DNA of 64,000 nt, from NCBI GenBank assembly GCA_016933695.1, contig JAFGAL010000002.1, forward strand, positions 159,607 to 223,606. The letters are read 5' to 3'. The position numbers and the translations under genes were made by a program. This DNA is from Candidatus Zixiibacteriota bacterium (GTDB lineage: Bacteria > Zixibacteria > MSB-5A5 > GN15 > PGXB01). Position 1 is the first letter of the stretch, and the number at the start of each line of letters is the position of its first letter. Below the pieces are notes generated by a model, which saw only the letters and a list, made by a program, of their open reading frames with translations, had not been told where the DNA came from and did no database searches. Below are positions 26,801 through 34,778 of the stretch, one piece after another.

Positions 26801-29407
26801 GGTAACATGATCGATGGTGCTGATATATTCCAGATTGACGGTACTGCCGAAATTCGGCACGGCAGTCAACGCCGCGGTGGCGCGGCGAATCGTCGCCCCG
26901 TCGGCAAAACTGAAAGTATAATCGTTCTCTTCGCCGTCATTGTCGAATGTTCCGGCCGACAGGGTCAGCGTGCCGTTGAGCGTCGCGTCGTTCGAGAGCG
27001 TTACCGTCTGGTCCGTGGAATAAATGGTTAGATCGCGCAGGGCCGACGATGACGTTGGGAATTCCGGACCGGTTGCAACCGAATTGGTCGTGCTGGTGTA
27101 ACGAAGATCAACCACGCCCAGGAATGTCGGGGCGTCGCTGATGGTTCCGGTCGCCCGCGAAATCTGCGCACCGTCGGCCAGCGCCAGTTCGGTATTGGCA
27201 TCGCTGTTATCGATCGAACCGCTGGTCAGCCGCAGGGTGCCGTTTACCGTCAGGGTTTGCGGTGTCGCCGCATTCAGAACAAATTCGGCGCTGTTGTTGA
27301 TGGTCAGGCTGTCCGTAACGCCCCTGCTGTCTTCCAGCGTCCAGACTTTCCTGGTGCCGTTGCCGTTGAAACTGAACTCCACCTGGTAATAATCGGTGTC
27401 GACCACTTCCTGATCGGTGGTTGCGACATCCGGATCGCGCTGATAGCGAACCTTGCCGTTGTTGTAAAAGGTCGGTGCAAAATAGGTCGTGGTCGTGGTC
27501 GTTTTGTACGTGCCGCCGAGTTGCAGGTCAACGACTGACGTATCAATCCAGATGTCGGACGAGGTTTCGTTGGCAATGCTCCCACCGGATTCGACCGTGA
27601 TTGTCCCCGGATTGAATTCCGGTCCGTAAGTGGCACTATACAGCGAGGTGCCGAGTTCAAGCACGCCGCCGTCCTTGACATTGATATTGTTAATGTTGAT
27701 ATAGTACATGCTGGCATCATACAGTTTCACCTCGCCGTACACCGTCATCGGTCCGATCGGAACCGACTCAACGTCACTGCGGATGAAATGCGAGCCGTCG
27801 CCGTCAACCAGAATCAGGCTTCCGCCGGCGTTGACGGTTATGGCCAGATTCTGATTTGCGGTATAAAAGCCACTGCTGGCCCAGCGCGCCTCGAGATCAT
27901 CGTCGACGGCCAGTTCCAGGGTGCCGTTCGCGATAAGCAGGCTGTTCTGAATACCCAGCCGCATGCCGGTGCCGGCCGTGGTCACCTTGCCGGAGGGCTT
28001 GTCGATAATGACGTCACGGAACGAGGTCGATCCGCCGGTCGTACTCCAGCCGCTTAATGTTTGTGCGGGGGCATACCCGGTGAAGCAGATCACCGCTCCG
28101 TCGGCCGACCAGCCGGCCGAAAACACATTATGTTCCTCGTTGAAGATCGTAAAATCGCCGTACACACTCAGCCTGGCCCCGGCGTTCATGTCGATATGCG
28201 CCGCCGTATCGCCAAAAATCACGGAATGGCATTCCGCATAGATGTCGTCGACCGAAATCGTATGTCCGGCCGAAATCACCACATCGTCCTCGAACGTCGG
28301 AATCGAGCCGCCCCAGGTGGCCGGATCAGTCCATGAGCCGGATTGTGCGGTTGTCATCTCTCCCAGCGCCGGGAAGGTCATTATCACGGCGTTGGCCAGT
28401 TTGGCCCAGTTGGCTTCGGTATCACGGAGCTTGGAATATCCCTGCTCCAGATGGATGAAATTTCCCGTGGCATATGACGCATCCGACTCACACGGATCGA
28501 CGGACTCGTTGATCAAACGTCCCTGGGCATTTTCATGGCCGATATAGTAGGTCCACTCGGTATCGATATGGGGAATTTTAAACGTCAGTGTTCCATCCTG
28601 ACTGAGTAAATTGTCGCGCAGGGAGGGAAGATAATCCATCGTCGGCGTGTCCTGCGTGCCGTTACTCATGATGATATCGGGATCGCTCTCTCCCTTCGTA
28701 TAGCCGTGCGGTTGAATCACGATCATGTCCGGGATCGATGTCAGCATCTCTTCCGTGGACAATTGGAAAGTCCCGACGACGATATGCGCCTGGTCGCAGT
28801 CACGATACGGTTCCGCCGTCTCTGAACAGGAGGTCGATGTACCATCGCAGGGTGAGTACGACGTGCTGTTGCACTTGTGCGTTCCCGCGATAAAGCACGC
28901 CCTGGCGTTGGCCGCCCGGAACACCCGAAATCCCTGATTGGCGGTATTACGATTCTGCAGGGGATGCGGGCACTGGATAACCAGTTTCGGTCGACGCGGT
29001 TCGGGGTTAAAAATAAACGTTCCCCAGTAATTGGTCGACGTGCCGGGAGTCCGTTCCAGTATATAGTACACCTTACCCGTGGGCGACTCGGTATCGGTAT
29101 ATTCCGCGATTCGATAATCGATGGTTATCGCGGAACTGTGCGCCGAGGCGAAGTCGCCCGCCATGATGTCCTGAATCATCTGCCGCCACAGTGTTTGTTG
29201 CGAGGCACTGAGCGGCGAATACAAATCATGCGGCGTTTCGTCCGCAATTTCGTTGATGACACTGTCGACATGAGCGGTAATATCGCCGCTCAGCGACACC
29301 TGGCCGAATGCGGCGGAGCCGCACATGAGAAGTCCGATGCCCAGGACCGTCAGCCAGAGTGAAACGGCACCCGCGCCGGTTTGTAATGATTTGGAAAGCC
29401 TACACAT
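23840..29407 (-). CDS. giant secreted His-rich + double G8-like + dockerin protein
   Basis: 1855 residues from the ATG at 29407, which has GGGAGGA just upstream; the start overlaps the pgsW stop by eight bases. A signal peptide is followed by the unknown His-rich domain (about 40-345: CPHPLQNRNT, THKCNS, IQPHGYTKGE, FIHLEQGYSKLRD). Two long G8-like modules begin near residues 350 and 1060 (SGSWTDPATW, SGSWTDPSTW; AGHTISVDD). Two dockerin-like repeats end it (GDANSDEAINLLDILFLISYIYG type). It is the largest member of a family shared with the next three genes. Overlap with pgsW ties it to the poly-gamma-glutamate operon. Function unknown; a polymer-binding or polymer-trimming surface protein is plausible. 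Confidence 0.78.
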   Translation of the reverse strand: MCRLSKSLQTGAGAVSLWLTVLGIGLLMCGSAAFGQVSLSGDITAHVDSVINEIADETPHDLYSPLSASQQTLWRQMIQDIMAGDFASAHSSAITIDYRIAEYTDTESPTGKVYYILERTPGTSTNYWGTFIFNPEPRRPKLVIQCPHPLQNRNTANQGFRVFRAANARACFIAGTHKCNSTSYSPCDGTSTSCSETAEPYRDCDQAHIVVGTFQLSTEEMLTSIPDMIVIQPHGYTKGESDPDIIMSNGTQDTPTMDYLPSLRDNLLSQDGTLTFKIPHIDTEWTYYIGHENAQGRLINESVDPCESDASYATGNFIHLEQGYSKLRDTEANWAKLANAVIMTFPALGEMTTAQSGSWTDPATWGGSIPTFEDDVVISAGHTISVDDIYAECHSVIFGDTAAHIDMNAGARLSVYGDFTIFNEEHNVFSAGWSADGAVICFTGYAPAQTLSGWSTTGGSTSFRDVIIDKPSGKVTTAGTGMRLGIQNSLLIANGTLELAVDDDLEARWASSGFYTANQNLAITVNAGGSLILVDGDGSHFIRSDVESVPIGPMTVYGEVKLYDASMYYININNINVKDGGVLELGTSLYSATYGPEFNPGTITVESGGSIANETSSDIWIDTSVVDLQLGGTYKTTTTTTYFAPTFYNNGKVRYQRDPDVATTDQEVVDTDYYQVEFSFNGNGTRKVWTLEDSRGVTDSLTINNSAEFVLNAATPQTLTVNGTLRLTSGSIDNSDANTELALADGAQISRATGTISDAPTFLGVVDLRYTSTTNSVATGPEFPTSSSALRDLTIYSTDQTVTLSNDATLNGTLTLSAGTFDNDGEENDYTFSFADGATIRRATAALTAVPNFGSTVNLEYISTIDHVTTSYEMPIGTSVLNNLTITGDEGVTLGADVTVNGTLAVNGSALYTDGHTLTLGPSAAMQENGYTVVGTVAVDRTCAQATNEIFGGIGVEINAAEDDPGATSILRITGAPATIDDVQGVARIFDISPTVNTGLNATLVVHYDESELNGILEETLALYYSDDGGSTWTVRGGVVDDVANTVTLTGVDSFSRWTLAGVAGDMIVSAQSGSWTDPSTWAGSAVPLWSDDVLIASGHTISVDDTLAECHSLSFGGNDALIDMNPYSRLSVYGDFTLFSTDHNVFSAGWTADSAFVRFTGDEPVQTLSGWNTEGGSTSFRDAIIDKEIGTVVTTAGNSMRLCVQNSLRIVSGSLIMAPGDDLEARWSSSGNFTHDQSLMITVDSAGAWVFEEGDGTHFVRSGAGEPIGKLTVYGDVSFCDASSYDYHIGGIDIKNGGQFEIGTGLGSTTYGPEFNPGTITIDSGGALLNTTTTDVWFDTSIVDLKRGGTYKTSSSTTVFPPTLINDGKVRYQRNPETVTTDQIVVDTNYYDIEFSFNGNATKKLWELNDNRAVVDSLIVNNDADFVLTASGPYQLTVHGLVRMTSGSIDNSVDGTLLVLADDAWISRAYGTMAAAPDFLGQVNVRYTSATVSVTTGPELPTDGTTLKDLVIYSADQTVTLGNNATVNGDLTLSMGIFDNNGTADDKVLSLADGSSIRRATGELTTAPAFGSSVNVEYISTVGAVVTGPELPTDPSLLNDLTITGNMGVTLGADVTVNGTLAVHDSILSTGAYLVTLAAGATLVEDSTFVVQGQVTTTRTVSQSVAEDFGGLGLELTAAGAAPGTTTILRETGTAPSIGGGTAILRSYTVTPAVNTGLNATLVFHYVETELNGLTEGALVPYVSSDGSTWNAVTGTVDQVANTVTVTGLGELHQITLGGTSDYLCGDANSDEAINLLDILFLISYIYGNPPGPAPDPMAAADCNGGDGAINLLDILYLISYIYGNPPGPAPVCQ

Positions 29408-30587
29408 TGCTCCTCCCATCATGGAAACCATGCTTTTTGGTTGGTAAGTAGTTCATGATATTATTGCCTTTTATGGTGCAGTATTTTTTGAAAAATGGGA
29501 TTTCCGATATCGGTTCCGACGGATGTACCGTCAGTTCATGCAGGACTCGATGCAAAATGACCAGCATCAACAAAATTATCCCGATCGATGTCACCACCGC
29601 GGGGATCGACACCCGTCGTATCATATAGACATCCACGGCCGGGGCCGACGATGCGGGTGTGCCGAAGGGAATGCCGTACTGAGACGCCAGATCCTTAACA
29701 CCCAACAGATGAATGAACGGTATTTGTCGCTGGGCCAACCGGTTGACGATTCCCAATCCGGAGTCCACAACCGGCCAATATGTCGTCTGCAGGCCATTGG
29801 GAATCAAAAGGGCCTGCGGACCGGGGCCGAGACTGGCCTGATTGCCGCCGATATTGATCAGCAGGTCGACATCGGCATCATCCAGAATGGCCATTTTAGT
29901 GTTAATCGACTCTTCCAGTGTTTCCGGAACATATAACGAAACGCCGTTGCGCTCGCAGGCCGCCTGCATCCAGTCAATTCCCTCTTCTATCAGTCCGCCG
30001 CCGTTGTCGTTTTCCGCCCCCAGGGTAACCAGACGGGAGGTATACCGGCATCCGCCGTACACAGCGAGCCAGTGTTCCATGTCGAGCCAGGTGGCATATT
30101 CCTGATTGGCGCCAAAGGTGGACGATCCCAGCGAACTGAGGATCACCGCATCCGTTCCGATGGTCTGCATTGCGGCCAGCGCGCACACCGCCAGCGACGG
30201 GAACGATCCCGAAAGCGTGACGCCAACCGTTCCGGTGGAATCGATTCCGGCTTCGGTTAACAGGCGCACCAGCACCGCTGCGAAATCCGGATTGGCCGCA
30301 ATCTCCTTGGCCTCCAGTGAACCCAGCGTGGTTGTCATCGGCGTGTAATCGTCGCCGATCATGGCCTGATAAACAGCATGCTTGTCGCCCTCGCCCGCAA
30401 TACCCTTCGCCTGTTTCATTTCATCGACGCGCAAGAACCACTCCCGCGCCAGACGCGAGGCCTGGATCATTTTTTGACTGCCGTCGCGTTCCACCAGTTC
30501 GGTCCATTGCACCTCGACCGCGGTCAGAAGACCGATGGCCACCGCCAGCACGGTAAGCAATCCGTATATGAGACACGCGCGTTTCAT
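29400..30587 (-). CDS. pgsW: poly-gamma-glutamate system protein PgsW
   Basis: 395 residues: one N-terminal membrane anchor (about 5-27), an extracytoplasmic domain and a second span near residue 325-345. The patterns VTLSGSFPSLAVCALAAMQ, WLDMEHWL, YVPETLEESI and LINIGGNQASLGPG match what is known of PgsW, a family found in Gram-negative poly-gamma-glutamate clusters. Its biochemical role is unknown; it is thought to help make or export the polymer. It follows pgsC by 10 bases. A tail of about 45 residues after the second span is rich in charged residues and may be specific to this lineage. Confidence 0.8.
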   Translation of the reverse strand: MKRACLIYGLLTVLAVAIGLLTAVEVQWTELVERDGSQKMIQASRLAREWFLRVDEMKQAKGIAGEGDKHAVYQAMIGDDYTPMTTTLGSLEAKEIAANPDFAAVLVRLLTEAGIDSTGTVGVTLSGSFPSLAVCALAAMQTIGTDAVILSSLGSSTFGANQEYATWLDMEHWLAVYGGCRYTSRLVTLGAENDNGGGLIEEGIDWMQAACERNGVSLYVPETLEESINTKMAILDDADVDLLINIGGNQASLGPGPQALLIPNGLQTTYWPVVDSGLGIVNRLAQRQIPFIHLLGVKDLASQYGIPFGTPASSAPAVDVYMIRRVSIPAVVTSIGIILLMLVILHRVLHELTVHPSEPISEIPFFKKYCTIKGNNIMNYLPTKKHGFHDGRSNV

Positions 30588-30597
30588 TCGTTTCCTA

Positions 30598-31026
30598 TCA
30601 TATCAACAGCAGTACCAAATAGATGAGGATGGTGACAATTCCCAGGCTGGCCAGGGTCGGAATAACCTTCTGCCGCGACAGCTCATTGGCGATCAGTCCG
30701 GGAATGATGTACCCCACCGACTGCAGATCGAGTTGCATGACAAACGGCAAGGGTTGGATCCATCTTTCGACTGCGACTTTGACGCAAAATCCCAGTAGCA
30801 TCGCCAGAAGCAGTCGCCGCCGTCCGTAGATAATCAGCCGACCCGACAGATAGCGAAGCGCCAGCCAGACCAGTACCGCGATTATCACCGTCATCATGAT
30901 TTTTCCCGGCTGGTGCACGTACAGTGCGAAATAGGCCGGGGCGATCACTCCGCCCGGCGAAACATTGGTCAGCTCATAAAAAATAAAGCCGACAACCAAA
31001 CCGATGAAAAAGTACTCAAACAGCAT
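30598..31026 (-). CDS. pgsC: poly-gamma-glutamate biosynthesis protein PgsC/CapC
   Basis: 142 residues with four to five membrane spans. GLVVGFIFYELTNVSPGGVIAPAYFAL (key residues E, PGG, P) and YIIPGLIANELSRQKVIPT are the CapC/PgsC signature. PgsC partners the PgsB ligase at the inner membrane and is needed for poly-gamma-glutamate synthesis. It lies between pgsB (6 bases) and pgsW (10 bases). No PgsA/CapA homologue is seen in the window, so export may use other parts. Confidence 0.9.
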   Translation of the reverse strand: MLFEYFFIGLVVGFIFYELTNVSPGGVIAPAYFALYVHQPGKIMMTVIIAVLVWLALRYLSGRLIIYGRRRLLLAMLLGFCVKVAVERWIQPLPFVMQLDLQSVGYIIPGLIANELSRQKVIPTLASLGIVTILIYLVLLLI

Positions 31027-31032
31027 AAATTT

Positions 31033-32184
31033 CTATGTCCACGTGTGCATGGCATCGACGATCCTGAAACCGTCGCCGCTGATATTGCCGAATCCCACGA
31101 CCAGGGTGTCTTTCAGCCGCATAGCCGTCAATAATTCTCTGGTCTGACCAAGCCGCCGTCGGGACCAGACGACGACATTTTCTTCAGGGGTGCCGTAACG
31201 CAGAATCGCCCGGCGGGCATATCCGGCATGATCGCCGACCAGAATCAATTTCCGCAAACCGGGCAGGCGACCGAACCATTCCGCGAATGATTTGGTGCGA
31301 AGCGGGCGATCGGAACGGGTGTTGAAAATGACGGCGACATTTTTCAGCGTGGGATACCGCCGCCGCCAGTTGTCCAAAAAACTTTGCGCCGACGGGACAT
31401 CATTCACAGCAAAACCATTTATGAATAAAACCTTTGTCCCGTCAGTGACAACATCTATCGCACGAGTCCGGTGCCGTTGTGTTTCCTCGTGAATTCCCCG
31501 GGCGGCATTGTCGGTATCGACACCGGCCAGACGGCAGGCGGTCAGGGCCAGGGCGACATTTTCGGCGAACACGCCATCGGGGAGAATTTTCTGATCCAGT
31601 TCATCGGGAGTGGGAATAACCACCACCCGGCTGTGGCGCGCTTCGGCATATTGCTTCACCGTTTCCAGATGCTGTCCCGCGCCGGTAACGATTGTGGCAT
31701 TGGACGGAATGGCTGAACAGATCGCCTCAATCTGCTCGGAGATATCATCACCCAGTTTTTCCCGGTGATCGTCACGGATTTCGGTCAGGACATAAATCTG
31801 CGGCTGGAAGTGACGGCTCTCCAGTCTCTGCAGTTCCGGAGTGATCGACATGCATTCCAGCGTAAGGCATTCGGCGCGGGCCCGTGCGGCACGGCGAATG
31901 ATATGAAACTGTTCCTGTACCCGCGCCCCGCCAAGACGGGGGATAATCGTCGCTTTGCCCCCGGGAGATATCAGCAGGGGACGGATTCCCGTTACTTTGG
32001 CAAACGTGGTATGTCCTGATGCCCGCATACCCGCGGCAATGTAGCGGACCACGCTGGATTTGCCGCGTGTTCCGTTCACCTGGATACGCATTGCGATCCG
32101 GTGTACGCCACGGTGAATGGCGAGTTTTTCCACAGCCAGCAGAATGAGTACCGCCAGCATCAGGACAAATGGAAGATATGTCAT
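31033..32184 (-). CDS. pgsB: poly-gamma-glutamate synthase PgsB/CapB
   Basis: 383 residues, with one N-terminal span and then a Mur-ligase-like ATPase. The P-loop NGTRGKSS (37-44) and LTEIRDDHREKLG are hallmarks of CapB/PgsB amide ligases. The enzyme activates the gamma-carboxylate of the growing chain with ATP and adds glutamate. A conserved LFINGFAVND segment lies near residue 250. It follows gamma-glutamyltranspeptidase and precedes pgsC and pgsW in one operon, the usual order for this pathway. Confidence 0.92.
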   Translation of the reverse strand: MTYLPFVLMLAVLILLAVEKLAIHRGVHRIAMRIQVNGTRGKSSVVRYIAAGMRASGHTTFAKVTGIRPLLISPGGKATIIPRLGGARVQEQFHIIRRAARARAECLTLECMSITPELQRLESRHFQPQIYVLTEIRDDHREKLGDDISEQIEAICSAIPSNATIVTGAGQHLETVKQYAEARHSRVVVIPTPDELDQKILPDGVFAENVALALTACRLAGVDTDNAARGIHEETQRHRTRAIDVVTDGTKVLFINGFAVNDVPSAQSFLDNWRRRYPTLKNVAVIFNTRSDRPLRTKSFAEWFGRLPGLRKLILVGDHAGYARRAILRYGTPEENVVVWSRRRLGQTRELLTAMRLKDTLVVGFGNISGDGFRIVDAMHTWT

Positions 32185-32215
32185 ATGCTGTCTTTACCGG
32201 TCATAAAGGTTCAAT

Positions 32216-34135
32216 TCAATATCCGATTGCGACTCCTCCCCGGCGCCTGTCCGCCGATCCGATATACCATCCCGTTTCCGGGTCGACATATATCAGCTGC
32301 GCCCCGCCGAAAAACAGGTCGCGGCCGCTATATGCGCGAATGGTATGCCCCATTCTTTTCAGTTTTTCCTGAATATCTTCAGAAATACCCCCTTCGATAT
32401 ACAGGTAGTCTTCATATTTCTGACAATAAAACCGCGGCGCCCAGTTGGCGTCTTCCGCGTTCATGCCGAAGTCGATAACATTGACCAGCAACTCCGTCAC
32501 CGCACAAATAATGCGACTCGCGCCGGGCGATCCGACCACAATAAACGGTTTGCCGTCTTTCAGCACGATCGTAGGGCTGATCGAACTGCGGGGCTGTTTG
32601 CCGGGTTCCACCAGGTTGGCGTTGGACGTCTTGGAATAATTCGACATGCCGCAATTGAGCAGGACCCCTGCGGACGTGATGCCGCATCCGAAAAACGTGC
32701 CGAGGGTTTGTGTCAACGCAACACTGTTGCCGTCTTTGTCGATGACCGACAGGTGTGTGGTATGGCCGTCGAATTCCTCTTCAGTTTCAGGGAAAAACTC
32801 GAGACTGTCTTTCGCGGATTTTCTGGTTTTGGTTTTAACCGTGTTTTCTTGTTTCTTTTTGGTCTTCTTGCCGCCCCAGCTGTCAAACAGGTCCTCGCCC
32901 CATTCCTCGTATGAGGATTTACCGTCATCGTCACTGTCGTCGTCCCATTCCTCATCATCCTCAGACCGTGCGTCGGGGATGGTTTCCGGCTGATGCCGCC
33001 TGGTATCGTACCGTCCCGGATTGCCCGGCTGAGTGTCGCGATAATCATGCGGATCGGCCTTAAACCGGTTGATATCCGAGAACCGCTCACGGGCATACGC
33101 CTTCGAGGTCAGCCCCATCAACGGGATATAATTAAAATTCGGATCACCGAGATAAGACCAGCGATCGGTATACACACGGCGAAACGTCTCCGCCATCAGA
33201 TGCAGTGTTGCCGCCGATTCGGAATAATGGCCCAACGCCGCAAGATTCTCATTTTCCAGCATGTTCAGCGCCTGTATGATCGACGAGCCCGACTGCGGGG
33301 CATTGGCGCCGATAATATCATAGCCTCGATAGGTACCAGTCAGCGGCTCGGTCACGTTCGCCTTATAACTGTGCAAATCATCAAGTGATAATACTCCGCC
33401 CAGTTCCTGGTTCTCTCTGACCAGGGTCTCCGCGACCGGTCCGGTGTAAAAGCCGTTTCTGCCGTGGTCGGCGATACGCTTCAGCGTGGCGGCTAACTCC
33501 GGCTGGCGAAGAATATCTCCTTCCATTTTGGGAAAGCCCTCATCGAGGAAAATCTCCGACGTGGCGGGATGCTTCATCAGCAGTTCAGTGTTGTCCAACA
33601 ACAGTTGCGCCAGAGTGGCGTCGATGGCAAATCCCTCTTCGGCATAGCGAATCGCGGGTTCCATGACCATCGCCAGCGGTAGCGTCCCGAACTTCTCCAG
33701 GGCGGTGGTCAGTCCCGCCACGGTTCCGGGAACCAGCACCGCTTTGGCGGTGTGACGGTCCTCCTCGGAATCGTAAGAAATCCGGTCGATTTGCATCGGC
33801 GCCTGGTGATAGTAATTGATGTAATATGACTTCTGCGTGTTATTGAGATAAATAATCAGGCCACCGCCACCGCCCAGGCCGGAGCCGTCCGGTTCAACGA
33901 CGCCGATGGCAAATGCCGCGGCCACCGCCGCGTCAATCGCGTTTCCGCCCTTCTTCAACATGGCAATTGCCGCTTCGGAGGCCAGCGGATGCGCGGTCGC
34001 CGCCATCCCTTGGGTGCCGACCACCGGCGCCCGTTCGGGTGTCTGCGCCGACAATGTTGCCGGTATAATCGACACGGCCACAACGGCCATGATTGCCGCT
34101 ATCACCACAAATTCACGCATCAAAGGCTTTGACAT
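32216..34135 (-). CDS. ggt: gamma-glutamyltranspeptidase
   Basis: 639 residues with an N-terminal signal (FVVIAAIMAVVAVSIIPATLSA). The large-subunit motifs GGNAIDAAVAAAFA and GSGLGGGGGLI are present, and the nucleophile of the small subunit is T459 in HTTHLSVIDKDGN. GGT is autoproteolysed before this Thr and hydrolyses or transfers gamma-glutamyl groups in the periplasm. Just before the cleavage site (about 380-455) is an unusual charged stretch (EDDEEWDDDSDDD, then KKTKKKQ), much longer than the typical flexible linker. In a poly-gamma-glutamate cluster this enzyme would release the chain from a carrier or trim it, as CapD/PgsS-type proteins do. Confidence 0.93.
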   Translation of the reverse strand: MSKPLMREFVVIAAIMAVVAVSIIPATLSAQTPERAPVVGTQGMAATAHPLASEAAIAMLKKGGNAIDAAVAAAFAIGVVEPDGSGLGGGGGLIIYLNNTQKSYYINYYHQAPMQIDRISYDSEEDRHTAKAVLVPGTVAGLTTALEKFGTLPLAMVMEPAIRYAEEGFAIDATLAQLLLDNTELLMKHPATSEIFLDEGFPKMEGDILRQPELAATLKRIADHGRNGFYTGPVAETLVRENQELGGVLSLDDLHSYKANVTEPLTGTYRGYDIIGANAPQSGSSIIQALNMLENENLAALGHYSESAATLHLMAETFRRVYTDRWSYLGDPNFNYIPLMGLTSKAYARERFSDINRFKADPHDYRDTQPGNPGRYDTRRHQPETIPDARSEDDEEWDDDSDDDGKSSYEEWGEDLFDSWGGKKTKKKQENTVKTKTRKSAKDSLEFFPETEEEFDGHTTHLSVIDKDGNSVALTQTLGTFFGCGITSAGVLLNCGMSNYSKTSNANLVEPGKQPRSSISPTIVLKDGKPFIVVGSPGASRIICAVTELLVNVIDFGMNAEDANWAPRFYCQKYEDYLYIEGGISEDIQEKLKRMGHTIRAYSGRDLFFGGAQLIYVDPETGWYIGSADRRRGGVAIGY

Positions 34136-34196
34136 ATATAACCCCGTTCCAAATTCTGTTTTCGCCGGCCGTTACTACCGACCGTTATCGTACTCG

Positions 34197-34757
34197 TTAA
34201 AACAATTCACCAAGCGGAGTGGCAACTTCGGCGATCTTTTCGACCAATGTGATCGGAATCTTCTTTTCCCTGGCGATCTCCGAAAAGAATCCGTCTTCGT
34301 CACCCTGCTGAACCACAATCATTCGCTCCGCCACTTCCGCCGTCAGCTTGTTAAAAGCATCGGACTGGCCTTTCCGGCGGGCATTGCCCCCGATATGAAT
34401 CATCACGATCGGGATTTTCTTTTCCTGTGCCGCCGCGACAAGTTTCTCGACCCGTTCCATTTCCTCTTTCTGGCTGACTCCGGCCGCACCCAACCCCTTG
34501 GAGCTGAATCCCGGCACGATGATCAGGGTCTTGATGCCGTCCAGATCGGAAACCTGCGCCATATTGACCGCTTTGGCGTCGAGCTTTTGTTTCTTGGCGA
34601 GCATTCCGATCAGCTTCATGTCGGCGCTTTGCCCGGCCGATGAGATCAGAATGGGCTGTTCGAACTTCCTGGCCGCCTCTTCGTCACCCGCCTGAGTGGA
34701 GACAAACAGCAAACCGAAAACAAATAAGACACCGGCAATTTTCGTGCATACGTGCAT
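34197..34757 (-). CDS. DUF6305-family periplasmic protein
   Basis: 186 residues with a signal peptide (CTKIAGVLFVFGLLFVSTQAG). The body reads as a small alpha/beta domain (QPILISSAGQSADMKLIGML, LIIVPGFSSKGLGAAG, PIVMIHIGGNARRKGQSD), which I recognise as the DUF6305 family seen next to Gram-negative poly-gamma-glutamate genes. Role unknown; the GGNARRKG loop may bind an acidic ligand. It lies between the aspartoacylase-like gene and ggt. Confidence 0.7.
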   Translation of the reverse strand: MHVCTKIAGVLFVFGLLFVSTQAGDEEAARKFEQPILISSAGQSADMKLIGMLAKKQKLDAKAVNMAQVSDLDGIKTLIIVPGFSSKGLGAAGVSQKEEMERVEKLVAAAQEKKIPIVMIHIGGNARRKGQSDAFNKLTAEVAERMIVVQQGDEDGFFSEIAREKKIPITLVEKIAEVATPLGELF

Positions 34758-34778
34758 TCTATACTCCTTCGTATTACG

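Noticed and set aside
16644..29407. Long open frames on the plus strand opposite the large secreted genes (several of 120-190 codons)
   Set aside because: They mirror the repetitive, codon-biased minus-strand genes; none has a ribosome-binding site, signal or recognisable domain.
16644..29407. CRISPR-like or tandem DNA repeats
   Set aside because: The repeats are coding modules of paralogous genes with variable spacing, without short identical repeat units.
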